38,014 nt of DNA, taken from IMG/VR virus record IMGVR_UViG_3300036781_000802, positions 1 to 38,014 of that record, one strand, 5' to 3'. The notes under the pieces are model-generated. The model saw only the letters and a program-made list of their open reading frames with translations. It ran no database searches and had not been told where the DNA came from. Each line of letters starts with the position of its first letter. Positions within the stretch are counted from its first letter, which is position 1. A program made the position numbers and the translations under genes. The DNA comes from a virus. Shown here in pieces: positions 1-5,860 of this stretch.

Positions 1-219
1 TCACGGCTTCTTTTTGGGTTGGCTTGTGGCAATCGACTTTGCCAAATTCTGCAAAAGCAGGGCCTTTGCCCCCTCAATATCAACTCCAAGCTCGGCTGCA
101 TAACGGGCGACACAATACTCAACGACGTCAGTCTTGTTGACGCCTCGCACAGATGCGATGTCCTTAAGGAGCTTCTCCGCCTGAACACTCAATCTAAAAT
201 TAGCCTGTTTGGTTCCCAT
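1..219 (-). CDS. ribbon-helix-helix-like small DNA-binding protein
   Basis: This 72-residue protein has a short basic beta-like segment (QANFRLS) followed by two predicted helices (VQAEKLLKDIASVRG and KTDVVEYCVARYAAEL), the usual layout of ribbon-helix-helix (CopG/Arc-like) repressors. The tail is basic and ends in PKKKP. I chose the ATG at 219 because the next upstream in-frame ATG (252) would place the start inside the palindromic GTATAGC operator. No strong ribosome-binding site is visible for either start. It is transcribed away from another RHH-like gene at 305, so the two probably share a control region, and one or both may bind it. RHH proteins act as dimers on palindromic or tandem half-sites. 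The specific target and the exact family were not verified. Confidence 0.6.
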   Translation of the reverse strand: MGTKQANFRLSVQAEKLLKDIASVRGVNKTDVVEYCVARYAAELGVDIEGAKALLLQNLAKSIATSQPKKKP

Positions 220-241
220 GAATAAATAGGATGGTGAATTG

Positions 242-295
242 TTGTATAGCACACTGCAAGATTTTTATTGCAACGTATAGCGCATTGCTATACAA
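242..295. promoter_or_regulatory. divergent operator with three GTATAGC half-sites
   Basis: The gap between two divergent RHH-like genes contains TTGTATAGCA at 242-251 and its exact reverse complement TGCTATACAA at 286-295. A third half-site, GTATAGC, lies at 275-281 and forms GTATAGC-5 nt-GCTATAC with the last one (275-293). The surrounding sequence is AT-rich (a T5 run at 262-266) in an otherwise GC-rich window. Small-repressor autoregulation is inferred from the symmetry and the flanking genes; binding is untested. TATACA-like hexamers overlap the half-sites on both strands, so binding could block both promoters. Confidence 0.6.
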
Positions 296-304
296 ACTAC
301 GGAC

Positions 305-475
305 ATGCGAACTGTAGGCAGACCAAAATCACCCCAAGGGACAATACTAATGGCGTTTAGGTTTCGTCCCGGTTTCGCGAAGGCGATTAAGCAAATTGCT
401 AAGAAAGAGAACGTTTCTCAGGTAAGGGTTATCGAGGCTGCGATTCAGCGTTACGGAAAGGAATTGTCCGCATGA
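305..475 (+). CDS. 56-residue ribbon-helix-helix-like protein
   Basis: This short gene runs from the ATG at 305 to a TGA whose first base lies inside the ATG of the next gene (ATGA overlap at 472-475), which supports translation. The product has a basic start (MRTVGRPKSP), a beta-like segment (ILMAFRFRPG), then two helices around AKAIKQIAKKENVS and QVRVIEAAIQRYGKEL. That is the RHH layout, and the second helix resembles that of the divergent protein encoded at 1-219. It is probably a repressor or anti-repressor acting at the GTATAGC sites just upstream. No closer family can be named. Confidence 0.6.
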   Translation: MRTVGRPKSPQGTILMAFRFRPGFAKAIKQIAKKENVSQVRVIEAAIQRYGKELSA

Positions 476-681
476 AATCCCAACGTCCCGGCTCCCTTCC
501 TGTCGGCGCAACGCTCGATTCACTTCTGACGCTTGAGGAGTTCTGCGTTTGGCAGCGTTGCGGTCGCACATGGTTTGCGGCTCGCAGGCATCGGTTGCCC
601 GGCGTGGTGCAGCAGAGTCGTAAAGCTGTCAGAATTCATCCCCGGTCATATCTCGACGGAGCCGTTAGGAGGTCCAAGTGA
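472..681 (+). CDS. small HTH-like protein, paralogue of the 917-1342 product
   Basis: A 69-residue protein whose central stretch (LDSLLTLEEFCVWQ, then LPGVVQQSRKAVRIHPRSYL) aligns with the C-terminal part of the protein encoded at 917-1342 (LDSLLTREQFCIWR, then LPGMVNESRQNPRVHPRTYL). The layout, two short helices, a turn, then an HPR-Y-L strand, suggests an excisionase or MerR-like winged helix that binds DNA, but this is inference. Its start overlaps the previous gene (ATGA), and its stop overlaps the GTG start of the next. It may regulate the early operon or help excision; no integrase is present in the window to support the latter. Confidence 0.6.
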   Translation: MKSQRPGSLPVGATLDSLLTLEEFCVWQRCGRTWFAARRHRLPGVVQQSRKAVRIHPRSYLDGAVRRSK

Positions 682-920
682 GCGCAGCCGATTCACAAAT
701 CAAAATCGAAAGCGGGATACCTATTCCCGCGCCGCATTACGGCAAGCCCAAGGGCGAAATCCGCATCGCACTCGAAAAGATGCAACCGGGCGACAGCATT
801 CTCATCAAGCGCGACCGCTTGCAACCCAACGGGATTACCAAGCTGGCCAAGTCCGATGGTATCAAAGTGGCCCAGCGCAAAGTGAATTGCGAAGGTCGCA
901 GAATTTGGAGGGTCTCTTGA
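678..920 (+). CDS. conserved small phage protein, function unknown
   Basis: An 80-residue protein starting at GTG 678, chosen because an AGGAGG-type ribosome-binding site lies just upstream (667-672) and the GTG overlaps the previous stop (GTGA). The sequence reads like a widespread class of phage hypothetical proteins: a short lead (KIESGIPIPAP), a compact alpha/beta part with MQPGDSILIKR, and a terminal R-RIWRV strand. Such proteins often sit among early phage genes and have been suspected of binding nucleic acid, but I know of no demonstrated role. It lies between two paralogous HTH-like genes, which suggests a shared regulatory or accessory function. Confidence 0.6.
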   Translation: MSAADSQIKIESGIPIPAPHYGKPKGEIRIALEKMQPGDSILIKRDRLQPNGITKLAKSDGIKVAQRKVNCEGRRIWRVS

Positions 921-1342
921 AATCCTCCGCACAACAATTTCCGGTTCAGAAAACAGGGGCCCCTGTGAACGAACCCCGCCGTGATCGTGGCGCGAATAAT
1001 AAACGGTTGCCTGTCAGCGAGGCTGCGCTTGTCGCATTCGCTGCGCCGATTGCAGGAGCACAGCCTGAGGTTCACGAGACACTGAATCCAAATCCGACTC
1101 GTGACGGGCAAGGTGAAGGTGTGCCGATGGCTGTGCCCTGCGGTCAATTGCCGGGATGTTTGCCGAATGGTTTTACGCTCGATTCGCTGCTCACGCGCGA
1201 ACAGTTCTGTATCTGGCGCGGCGTCAGCCTGGAATGGTTGAAGGCGCGTATCGGCTTGCTGCCGGGGATGGTGAACGAGAGTCGCCAGAATCCGCGTGTT
1301 CATCCACGAACATATTTGGAGAAATCCACGAAAGTAAAATAA
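917..1342 (+). CDS. HTH-like protein with long N-terminal extension (TTG start)
   Basis: A 141-residue protein. I chose TTG 917 because GGAGGG lies at 907-912 and the codon overlaps the upstream stop (TTGA). Translation from further upstream would run across the whole of the 678-920 gene. The first 75 or so residues are low in predicted order and rich in Pro, Ala and Arg. The last 60 residues match the product of 472-681 (LDSLL-EFC-W, LPG, HPR-YL). The two genes are therefore paralogues flanking an unrelated gene. If the 60-residue unit is a DNA-binding domain, the extension may mediate partner binding. An ATG at 1129 is an alternative start that keeps only the domain. Confidence 0.55.
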   Translation: MKSSAQQFPVQKTGAPVNEPRRDRGANNKRLPVSEAALVAFAAPIAGAQPEVHETLNPNPTRDGQGEGVPMAVPCGQLPGCLPNGFTLDSLLTREQFCIWRGVSLEWLKARIGLLPGMVNESRQNPRVHPRTYLEKSTKVK

Positions 1343-1347
1343 CCGTT

Positions 1348-1677
1348 ATGCCACTCATCGCCATCATCGGCCTAATTATTTTCCTGCTCCTGCTCTTGAT
1401 TTTATTCGTCGGCGGAATTCTTCACTCTGCGGGATGCGCGGATGAGCAGATGAAAACTTTCAGCGGAGGGCCAGCTTGCGAACCTTCCGACGCGTCGCGG
1501 AGTAGTGATGCGTGTGTGAGCAAGACCGAATCCGCTGAGAACCTTTCAACGCAATGCTCTTGGTGTCAAAGAGAGCAAGCCATCAAAGCGCAGCCGAATG
1601 AATCGCATGGGATTTGCCAGCGGCATTATCGCGAGATGATGGCGGACGCGAAACGGTTAAACATGGCACGCAGTTAA
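1348..1677 (+). CDS. single-pass membrane protein with C-terminal zinc-binding motif
   Basis: A 109-residue protein starting with an uninterrupted hydrophobic segment (residues 2-26, PLIAIIGLIIFLLLLLILFVGG) that should span the membrane once. A polar linker follows, then a Cys/His cluster (CSWCQ near residue 78, then SHGIC-RH-REM) with the spacing of a small zinc finger. The ATG at 1348 is preferred because translation from the in-frame ATG at 1156 would run for 190 bases across the preceding gene. A membrane-tethered zinc module in an early phage operon could anchor a host or phage protein at the inner membrane, but no function is known to me. Confidence 0.55.
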   Translation: MPLIAIIGLIIFLLLLLILFVGGILHSAGCADEQMKTFSGGPACEPSDASRSSDACVSKTESAENLSTQCSWCQREQAIKAQPNESHGICQRHYREMMADAKRLNMARS

Positions 1678-1699
1678 TTAAACCAACCAAGGAACTAAA

Positions 1700-2527
1700 A
1701 TGAAAACCGAAATATTTGCAGATTACCAAGCGTTTCTAAATCGACCGGATAAAACTGTCAACGGCGTCGATCAAGCGTTCGTGCTCGAACATCCTGATTT
1801 CTTGAAATGGGATGCTGGTGAGGCGTGCTGGAATTGTTATCGCTGCTCCGACTGCTCCCGCTGCTCCGACTGCTCCCGCTGCTCCGGCTGCTCCGGCTGC
1901 TCCGACTGCTCCCGCTGCTCCCGCTGCTCCGGCTGCTCCGGCTGCTCCGACTGCTCCCGCTGCTCCCGCTGCTCCGGCTGCTCCGACTGCTCCCGCTGCT
2001 CCGGCTGCTCCCGCTGCTCCGGCTGCTCCGACTGCTCCGACTGCTCCGGCTGCTCCGACTGCTCCCGCTGCTCCCGCTGCTCCGGCTGCTCCGACTGCTC
2101 CCGCTGCTCCCGCTGCTCCGGCTGCTCCGGCTGCTCCCGCTGCTCCGGCTGCTCCGGCTGCTCCGACTGCTCCGACTGCTCCGGCTTGGAAGCAAACGCA
2201 CCACTGAAACTGGTTATCCCATCCATCCCCAATATCCATCAAAAGGTTTTGGAAGCCGTCTCAAAAGAGAACGCTTTTGAAATGGGTTCGTGGCACGGTT
2301 CAAACTCTTGCGGCACGACTCATTGTCGCGGCGGATGGGTAATCACTTTGGCGGGCGCGGAGGGCAAGGCTTTGGAAGAGCGGACGTCCTCGGAATTTGC
2401 CGCGATGGCCATCTACAGCAAATCCTCTCCCATCAAAGTCTCGCCGGTTCGCTTTTTCGAATCGAACGAAGTGGCCATGGCTGACATCCGCCGCTGCGCG
2501 GAAGAGGAATCGAAGCTTTCGGCATAA
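1700..2527 (+). CDS. Cys-Ser-Xaa tripeptide-repeat protein
   Basis: A 275-residue protein with three parts. Residues 1-48 form an acidic N-terminal domain (MKTEIFADYQAFLNR) ending in CWNCYRC. Residues 49-162 are 38 uninterrupted copies of Cys-Ser-Xaa, where Xaa is Gly 14 times, Arg 13 times and Asp 11 times. Residues 163-275 form a globular C-terminal domain with IHQKVLEAV, SWH, CGTTHCRGGW and SNEVAMADI. A good AAGGAA ribosome-binding site precedes the ATG. I recognise the N- and C-terminal parts as those of uncharacterised phage proteins that carry CxxC-type repeats of variable length; I know of no assigned function. The regular spacing fits a beta-solenoid or a metal-binding array. The reading frame is fixed by the non-repetitive ends. 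Confidence 0.85.
   Translation: MKTEIFADYQAFLNRPDKTVNGVDQAFVLEHPDFLKWDAGEACWNCYRCSDCSRCSDCSRCSGCSGCSDCSRCSRCSGCSGCSDCSRCSRCSGCSDCSRCSGCSRCSGCSDCSDCSGCSDCSRCSRCSGCSDCSRCSRCSGCSGCSRCSGCSGCSDCSDCSGLEANAPLKLVIPSIPNIHQKVLEAVSKENAFEMGSWHGSNSCGTTHCRGGWVITLAGAEGKALEERTSSEFAAMAIYSKSSPIKVSPVRFFESNEVAMADIRRCAEEESKLSA
1844..2185 (+). repeat. 38 tandem 9-bp units (TGCTCC + GAC/CGC/GGC)
   Basis: The stretch is 342 bases made of 38 exact nine-base units. The first six bases, TGCTCC, never vary. The last three are GAC, CGC or GGC in no obvious period. Because no unit contains a stop codon in any phase, all six frames are open. The complete conservation of Cys and Ser codons, including their third bases, points to recent expansion or ongoing homogenisation by recombination or slippage. 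It is likely to vary in copy number among relatives. Confidence 0.95.
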
Positions 2528-2553
2528 CCAGCTCACCGAGGAACTTAATTTTT

Positions 2554-3456
2554 ATGCAAATCGAACTTTATCAAAAACTCAACAACCCAATCGACGCCAT
2601 TCAACAGCTTGGCAAAATGTTCGCAAAGTCCGGAATGTTTGGCTGCGAAAAAGAGGAGCAAGGCCAGGTCTTGGCGATGGTCTGCATGGTTGAAGGCAAG
2701 TCACCTGTCTTCATCACGACAAATTACGACATCGTGGAAGGCAAGCTGCGCAAGAAAGCTTTGGCCGCGCTCGCCGACTTTCGTTCTGGCGGTGGCAAAC
2801 ATAAATGGCTTTCGTCGGGGGACGCCGTGACGGTGAAGGATGAGGACCGCTACGCGGAAATCGAGCTCACGGACAAGGAAGGCAGCGTCATCAAATATCG
2901 GTATTCAATGGCTGACGCAAAGGCTGAGGGTTTGGTGAAGGACCGTTCGCGATGGGTGAAGCGTCCCGGCAACATGCTGCGCGCGCGTTGCATCTCGAAC
3001 GGGCTCGGCATGCTCTGCCCTGAAATCTTCGCCGGCGAGGATGATGAGCCTGTTTCGGAATCGGACACAAAACCCCTGCTGCCGAAAAAAGAAGCGGCAA
3101 CGGTCGAATCGCAAGCCGCTACGGCCGCTCCTGCGAAGCCCGAGCAGGCGTCGAACGTTATCAACGTCGAGGCGACGGTTGTTCCGCAGGCGTCTGCACC
3201 CGACGAAAAGAAGACGGAAGAAAAACCGTTCACAATCGACATGGTTGCGGTCGATACGGCCACGGGTCGATTGAACGCCGCGAGCGAGGCCGCGCTGATA
3301 AAGCTCTTTGGTGAGCATGTTGACGCTGCGTTTACGTGGCTGAAAGCGAAGAACTGGATTAATGAAAAAATCTCTGACATCAACGTTGACCGGGCGAAGC
3401 GCATCCTGTCCAAGCCAGCGGAGTTCATGGGCTTTATCACGAAGGGGGCGCAGTGA
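2554..3456 (+). CDS. RecT-like single-strand annealing protein
   Basis: A 300-residue protein with the hallmark RecT-family stretch around residues 128-162: W-K-RPGNMLRARCISNGL followed by CPEIFAGE. An upstream core contains the KKALAALADFR and ADAKAEGL-K helices. RecT-type proteins anneal complementary strands in phage recombination and usually work with a partner exonuclease; the next gene encodes a RecB/Cas4-like nuclease, as expected. After the core comes an Ala/Pro/Glu-rich linker (about 165-225) and a C-terminal alpha-helical domain (NAASEAALIKLFGEHVDAAF) that may bind partners. The ATG overlaps no other gene and the stop overlaps the next GTG, so translation is coupled. Confidence 0.8.
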   Translation: MQIELYQKLNNPIDAIQQLGKMFAKSGMFGCEKEEQGQVLAMVCMVEGKSPVFITTNYDIVEGKLRKKALAALADFRSGGGKHKWLSSGDAVTVKDEDRYAEIELTDKEGSVIKYRYSMADAKAEGLVKDRSRWVKRPGNMLRARCISNGLGMLCPEIFAGEDDEPVSESDTKPLLPKKEAATVESQAATAAPAKPEQASNVINVEATVVPQASAPDEKKTEEKPFTIDMVAVDTATGRLNAASEAALIKLFGEHVDAAFTWLKAKNWINEKISDINVDRAKRILSKPAEFMGFITKGAQ

Positions 3457-4514
3457 AACACCGTCCATCCTCCCTGCCGATGCTCGCGCAGTGCTCGGAT
3501 TTCGAATCATCCGGCAGCGACTTTGCCGAACTCGGCACCAACCGTCACGCGGCGCTCAAGGCGCATTACTATGGCGATGATTCGTTGCTCATGCTCCTCG
3601 ACGATGAAGATCAAGAGGGCGTGCGATGGGCCGCCGATTACATCCGCGCCAATTCGACGGACAGCTTCCCGCTGGAATGGGAAACGAAACGGGAATGGAT
3701 TCGGCCAGACTTCACCGATGCCACCGGCACGCCGGATGTCGTCAATGGATTTACCATCTTCGACTTCAAATGGCGGGATCGCGATTACGCGGCGCAGATG
3801 GCCGATTATGCGTTCTCGCTTATTGGCAACAGTTTTGAACGCGTGACGGTCATCTTGTTATTTGGTGCCGAGCGCAAGGCCGTGAAATTGTTTTTCGACG
3901 CGGCGGCGGTCGAATCGTTGCTAACTCCCATCCTCCAACGTGCCGAGAATCCGACGCCGACGCCGTGCGATTATTGCGGCTGGTGTGCGAAGCAATTCAC
4001 CTGCAAGGCCAAGACCGGCCCGGCGAAGGTCGTTGCCGAGGGCTATGCCGAGGGTGACATGCTGCAAGTCATCAAGGATTGGCATCCGTCGGAGATGATC
4101 GGCAACGCGGAGCAGATTTCATTCGCGCTGAATATCTGGCGCAAGGTGCTCAAAAAATGGGGCGAGTCGGTCGAGTTTCACGCCATGGAAGCGGCGACGA
4201 AACAGGGATTTAAATTGCCCGGTTTCGAATTGAAGGAACGCCAGGGACGCAAGTTTGTTGCCGGTGTCCATCGCGCCTACGAACTATCCGGCCTGCCGCC
4301 TGAGAAGTTTTTGCAAGCGTGCACGGTGCGGTTGAATACCACCAAGACGAATCCCCTGCCCGGGCTCGATAAACTGTTTGCCGAATCACTGGGATTGAAG
4401 ATGTCGCCCGCGAAACGGGAGGCGGAAAAGAAGCTTGGCGACGTGATTCAACGCAGCAAGGGCACGCTGTCGCTGGTTAGTGCGAAGGATGATGGAGGCG
4501 ATAGTGATGAATGA
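3453..4514 (+). CDS. PD-(D/E)XK nuclease with Fe-S-type cysteines (RecB/Cas4-like)
   Basis: A 353-residue protein read from GTG 3453, which overlaps the previous stop. The nuclease signature is clear: GTNRH near residue 28-32, D95 in GTPDVV, D104 and K106 in FDFK, and a QxxxY motif (Q115, Y119). Cys14 together with Cys172, Cys175, Cys178 and Cys184 matches the split four-cysteine pattern of Cas4 and AddB-type nucleases, which hold a 4Fe-4S cluster. The likely job is 5'-strand resection to feed the RecT-like protein encoded just upstream. About 150 C-terminal residues beyond the cluster are alpha-helical and unassigned. The family call is strong; the metal cluster is inferred. Confidence 0.8.
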   Translation: MKHRPSSLPMLAQCSDFESSGSDFAELGTNRHAALKAHYYGDDSLLMLLDDEDQEGVRWAADYIRANSTDSFPLEWETKREWIRPDFTDATGTPDVVNGFTIFDFKWRDRDYAAQMADYAFSLIGNSFERVTVILLFGAERKAVKLFFDAAAVESLLTPILQRAENPTPTPCDYCGWCAKQFTCKAKTGPAKVVAEGYAEGDMLQVIKDWHPSEMIGNAEQISFALNIWRKVLKKWGESVEFHAMEAATKQGFKLPGFELKERQGRKFVAGVHRAYELSGLPPEKFLQACTVRLNTTKTNPLPGLDKLFAESLGLKMSPAKREAEKKLGDVIQRSKGTLSLVSAKDDGGDSDE

Positions 4515-4695
4515 TACCGACCCAATTCCGTTTGGAAAACATGAAGGCGTGCCGATGCAGGATGTTCCCGCCTCATACCTTCACTACCTCTGGAAAAGCG
4601 GCATGAAGGACGACAAGCAATCAGCGGTTGCTGATTATATCCGTCGCAATTTGAGCGCACTGAAAAAAGAATTGCCGGATGCGATTTGGTCTTAA
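4507..4695 (+). CDS. DUF3820-like small protein
   Basis: A 62-residue protein from ATG 4507 (GGAGG at 4494-4498). The sequence has IPFGKHEGVPMQDVPASYLHYLW, split here as PFGKH, a P-SYLHYLW block and then DYIRRNL, which I recognise as the DUF3820 (putative quorum-sensing-regulated virulence factor) family. These small proteins are frequent in phages beside recombination nucleases and exonucleases, and this context repeats that pairing. Biochemical function is not established as far as I know. The gene overlaps the end of the nuclease gene by eight bases, suggesting coupled production. A GTG at 4504 is a possible alternative start adding one residue. Confidence 0.75.
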   Translation: MNDTDPIPFGKHEGVPMQDVPASYLHYLWKSGMKDDKQSAVADYIRRNLSALKKELPDAIWS

Positions 4696-4742
4696 TGCCC
4701 CGCATCCAAGAATCTCACCATGAACCTAACGAAAGAATAACC

Positions 4743-5219
4743 ATGCCTAAATTTGATTCAAAAGCTGAAAGCGTCTCGTTCGAACTCATAAACGGCGATT
4801 ATCCGTTTGAAATCGTCGCGGTCGATAACGCCATTTCGCAAGGCGAGAAAACACGCGGCTGCGACGTGCGCGAAGTGAAATTGAAGTTCTACCAGGATGC
4901 GACGTTCACCAAGCCGCTCGCGCAATGGACCGAAGATTTTATCGCCGCTGATAACTGCATCTGGAAATGGAGTGTGTTCGCAAAATGCATCGGCAACATG
5001 CTTGTCGATGGTGAGGAGTTCGATATCGACCATTCGTGGATCGGACGCCGCGGCTGGGCGACGTGCAAGCCGGAAGAGGATAAGGATAAGACCAAAATCG
5101 ACGCGCAGACGGGCCGCGTGAAGCGATACAACCGCGTCGCAGTGTTCATCACCAATAAGGGAATGCTGCCGCCGAATGTGAAAGCCGCGACGGAAGAGAA
5201 GGACGATTTGCCATTCTAA
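4743..5219 (+). CDS. SSB-like protein (DUF669-type) with DDLPF tip
   Basis: A 158-residue protein read from ATG 4743; the upstream in-frame ATGs overlap the previous gene. The N-terminal two-thirds have alternating strands (FDSKAESVSFELINGDYPFEIV, WTEDFIAADNCIWKW, GWATCKPEE) compatible with an OB-fold or the DUF669 family often found beside phage recombination genes. The last residues are acidic and end in KDDLPF, closely resembling the DDDIPF tip through which bacterial SSBs recruit partner proteins. It follows a RecT-like protein and a nuclease, so single-strand binding and partner recruitment during recombination and replication are the likely role. No direct binding evidence exists. Confidence 0.65.
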   Translation: MPKFDSKAESVSFELINGDYPFEIVAVDNAISQGEKTRGCDVREVKLKFYQDATFTKPLAQWTEDFIAADNCIWKWSVFAKCIGNMLVDGEEFDIDHSWIGRRGWATCKPEEDKDKTKIDAQTGRVKRYNRVAVFITNKGMLPPNVKAATEEKDDLPF

Positions 5220-5223
5220 TTTA

Positions 5224-5302
5224 CGCCCGGCGAATCCCATGGAAATTGGCACCTATCGTATTCGGTTTGTTTGTAAACCCAATAGCCATGACTCGCCGGG
5301 CG
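5224..5302 (+). ncRNA. candidate structured leader RNA or hairpin
   Basis: The 99-base gap between two genes folds into a long hairpin. CGCCCGGCGA (5224-5233) pairs perfectly with TCGCCGGGCG (5293-5302). Inside, CATGG pairs with CCATG, ATTG with CAAT, and GGTTT with AAACC around a six-base loop. The outer helix is followed by AATTTTTA, so it could end transcription, but the loop is much longer than in normal terminators. It may be a cis-acting leader for the DnaA-domain gene 16 bases downstream, or a small RNA. No known family was recognised, and tRNA features are absent. Confidence 0.45.
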
Positions 5303-5318
5303 AATTTTTAACTCGTAT

Positions 5319-5627
5319 ATGAACCTGTTACTCCCCATCGACAAAGACCTGGTTTCGAAAGTTGTGTGCGAGCACTTCGGATTGCCGCTCAGTGAATTGA
5401 AATCATCGAGACGCACGGAGGCCATCGCGAAGCCTCGCCAGGTTGTTTTTTACATCCTTCAAAAGTTGAGGCAATCCAGCTGCTCATCCATCGCACGCGC
5501 ATTCGGCAAGGATGTCGGCACGGTGAATTGGGGCATCACCTCGGTATCAGAATTGATATCGGTCGATGCGCGATTTGCCCAGACGGTGAATGCGTTATTG
5601 GAACAATGCCGGAAGGAGATGCAATGA
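5319..5627 (+). CDS. stand-alone DnaA domain IV-like DNA-binding protein
   Basis: A 102-residue protein matching only the C-terminal DNA-binding domain of DnaA. Visible features are VCEHFGLPLSELKS, the RR--AIAKPRQVVFYIL segment corresponding to the basic loop and following helix, and IARAFGKDVGTVNWGI in the place of DnaA's IGR-FG-RDHTTV signature. The usual His of that signature is replaced by Val or Gly, so box recognition may differ. The AAA+ ATPase and DnaB-loading parts of DnaA (normally about 350 further residues) are missing. It could bind DnaA boxes at the phage or host origin, either to recruit host replication proteins or to compete with host DnaA. A DnaA-box-like TTATACACT lies at 14686. 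Confidence 0.75.
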   Translation: MNLLLPIDKDLVSKVVCEHFGLPLSELKSSRRTEAIAKPRQVVFYILQKLRQSSCSSIARAFGKDVGTVNWGITSVSELISVDARFAQTVNALLEQCRKEMQ

Positions 5628-5860
5628 AATACACCCGTTCCGAATCCAACGAGGTTATCGAGGTCAAAGGCTGCACGACCTGTCCGCATATGGTGAAGGA
5701 AGATGGACTCATGGTCTGTCGCGCTCCAGCCCCGAATGCAGCCGGTGAATTTAAGCCGCGCAAAAAGAAACTCACATCACATTGGGCAGGCGCTTATCAC
5801 GCGTCCTGTCCGCTGGCGATTAAGCCGGAGAGCGTGCCGGTTTTGAAAGACGTGTCGTAA
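5624..5860 (+). CDS. small putative zinc-binding protein
   Basis: A 78-residue protein from ATG 5624, overlapping the previous stop (ATGA) and ending in TAATG with the next gene. It has a CTTC pair near residues 17-20, a third Cys in MVCRAP and a fourth in HASCPL, a spacing that suits a structural zinc or redox site. A KPRKKKL stretch in the middle is strongly basic. No family was recognised. Position between a DnaA-like domain protein and a helicase-methyltransferase fusion suggests a role in DNA metabolism, by context only. Confidence 0.55.
   Translation: MKYTRSESNEVIEVKGCTTCPHMVKEDGLMVCRAPAPNAAGEFKPRKKKLTSHWAGAYHASCPLAIKPESVPVLKDVS

Noticed and set aside
533-916. N-terminal extension of the 917-1342 protein
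   Set aside because: It would overlap all of the 678-920 gene, which has its own ribosome-binding site and coupling; TTG 917 has GGAGGG and a TTGA overlap.
1844-2185. CRISPR array
   Set aside because: Units are nine bases long with no spacers, lie inside a coding frame, and no cas genes are present. The Cas4-like protein at 3453 is a phage recombination nuclease by context.
1736-2280. Several long frames rich in Ala-Pro, Leu-Arg, Ser-Arg or Glu-Gln across the nine-base repeats
   Set aside because: Each is a by-product of a stop-free repeat. Only the Cys-Ser-Xaa frame continues into conserved non-repetitive domains on both sides.
5225-5301. A 77-base span with seven-base-pair ends, the length of a tRNA
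   Set aside because: No T-arm consensus, D-arm or anticodon stem can be formed on either strand, so it is treated as a general hairpin.
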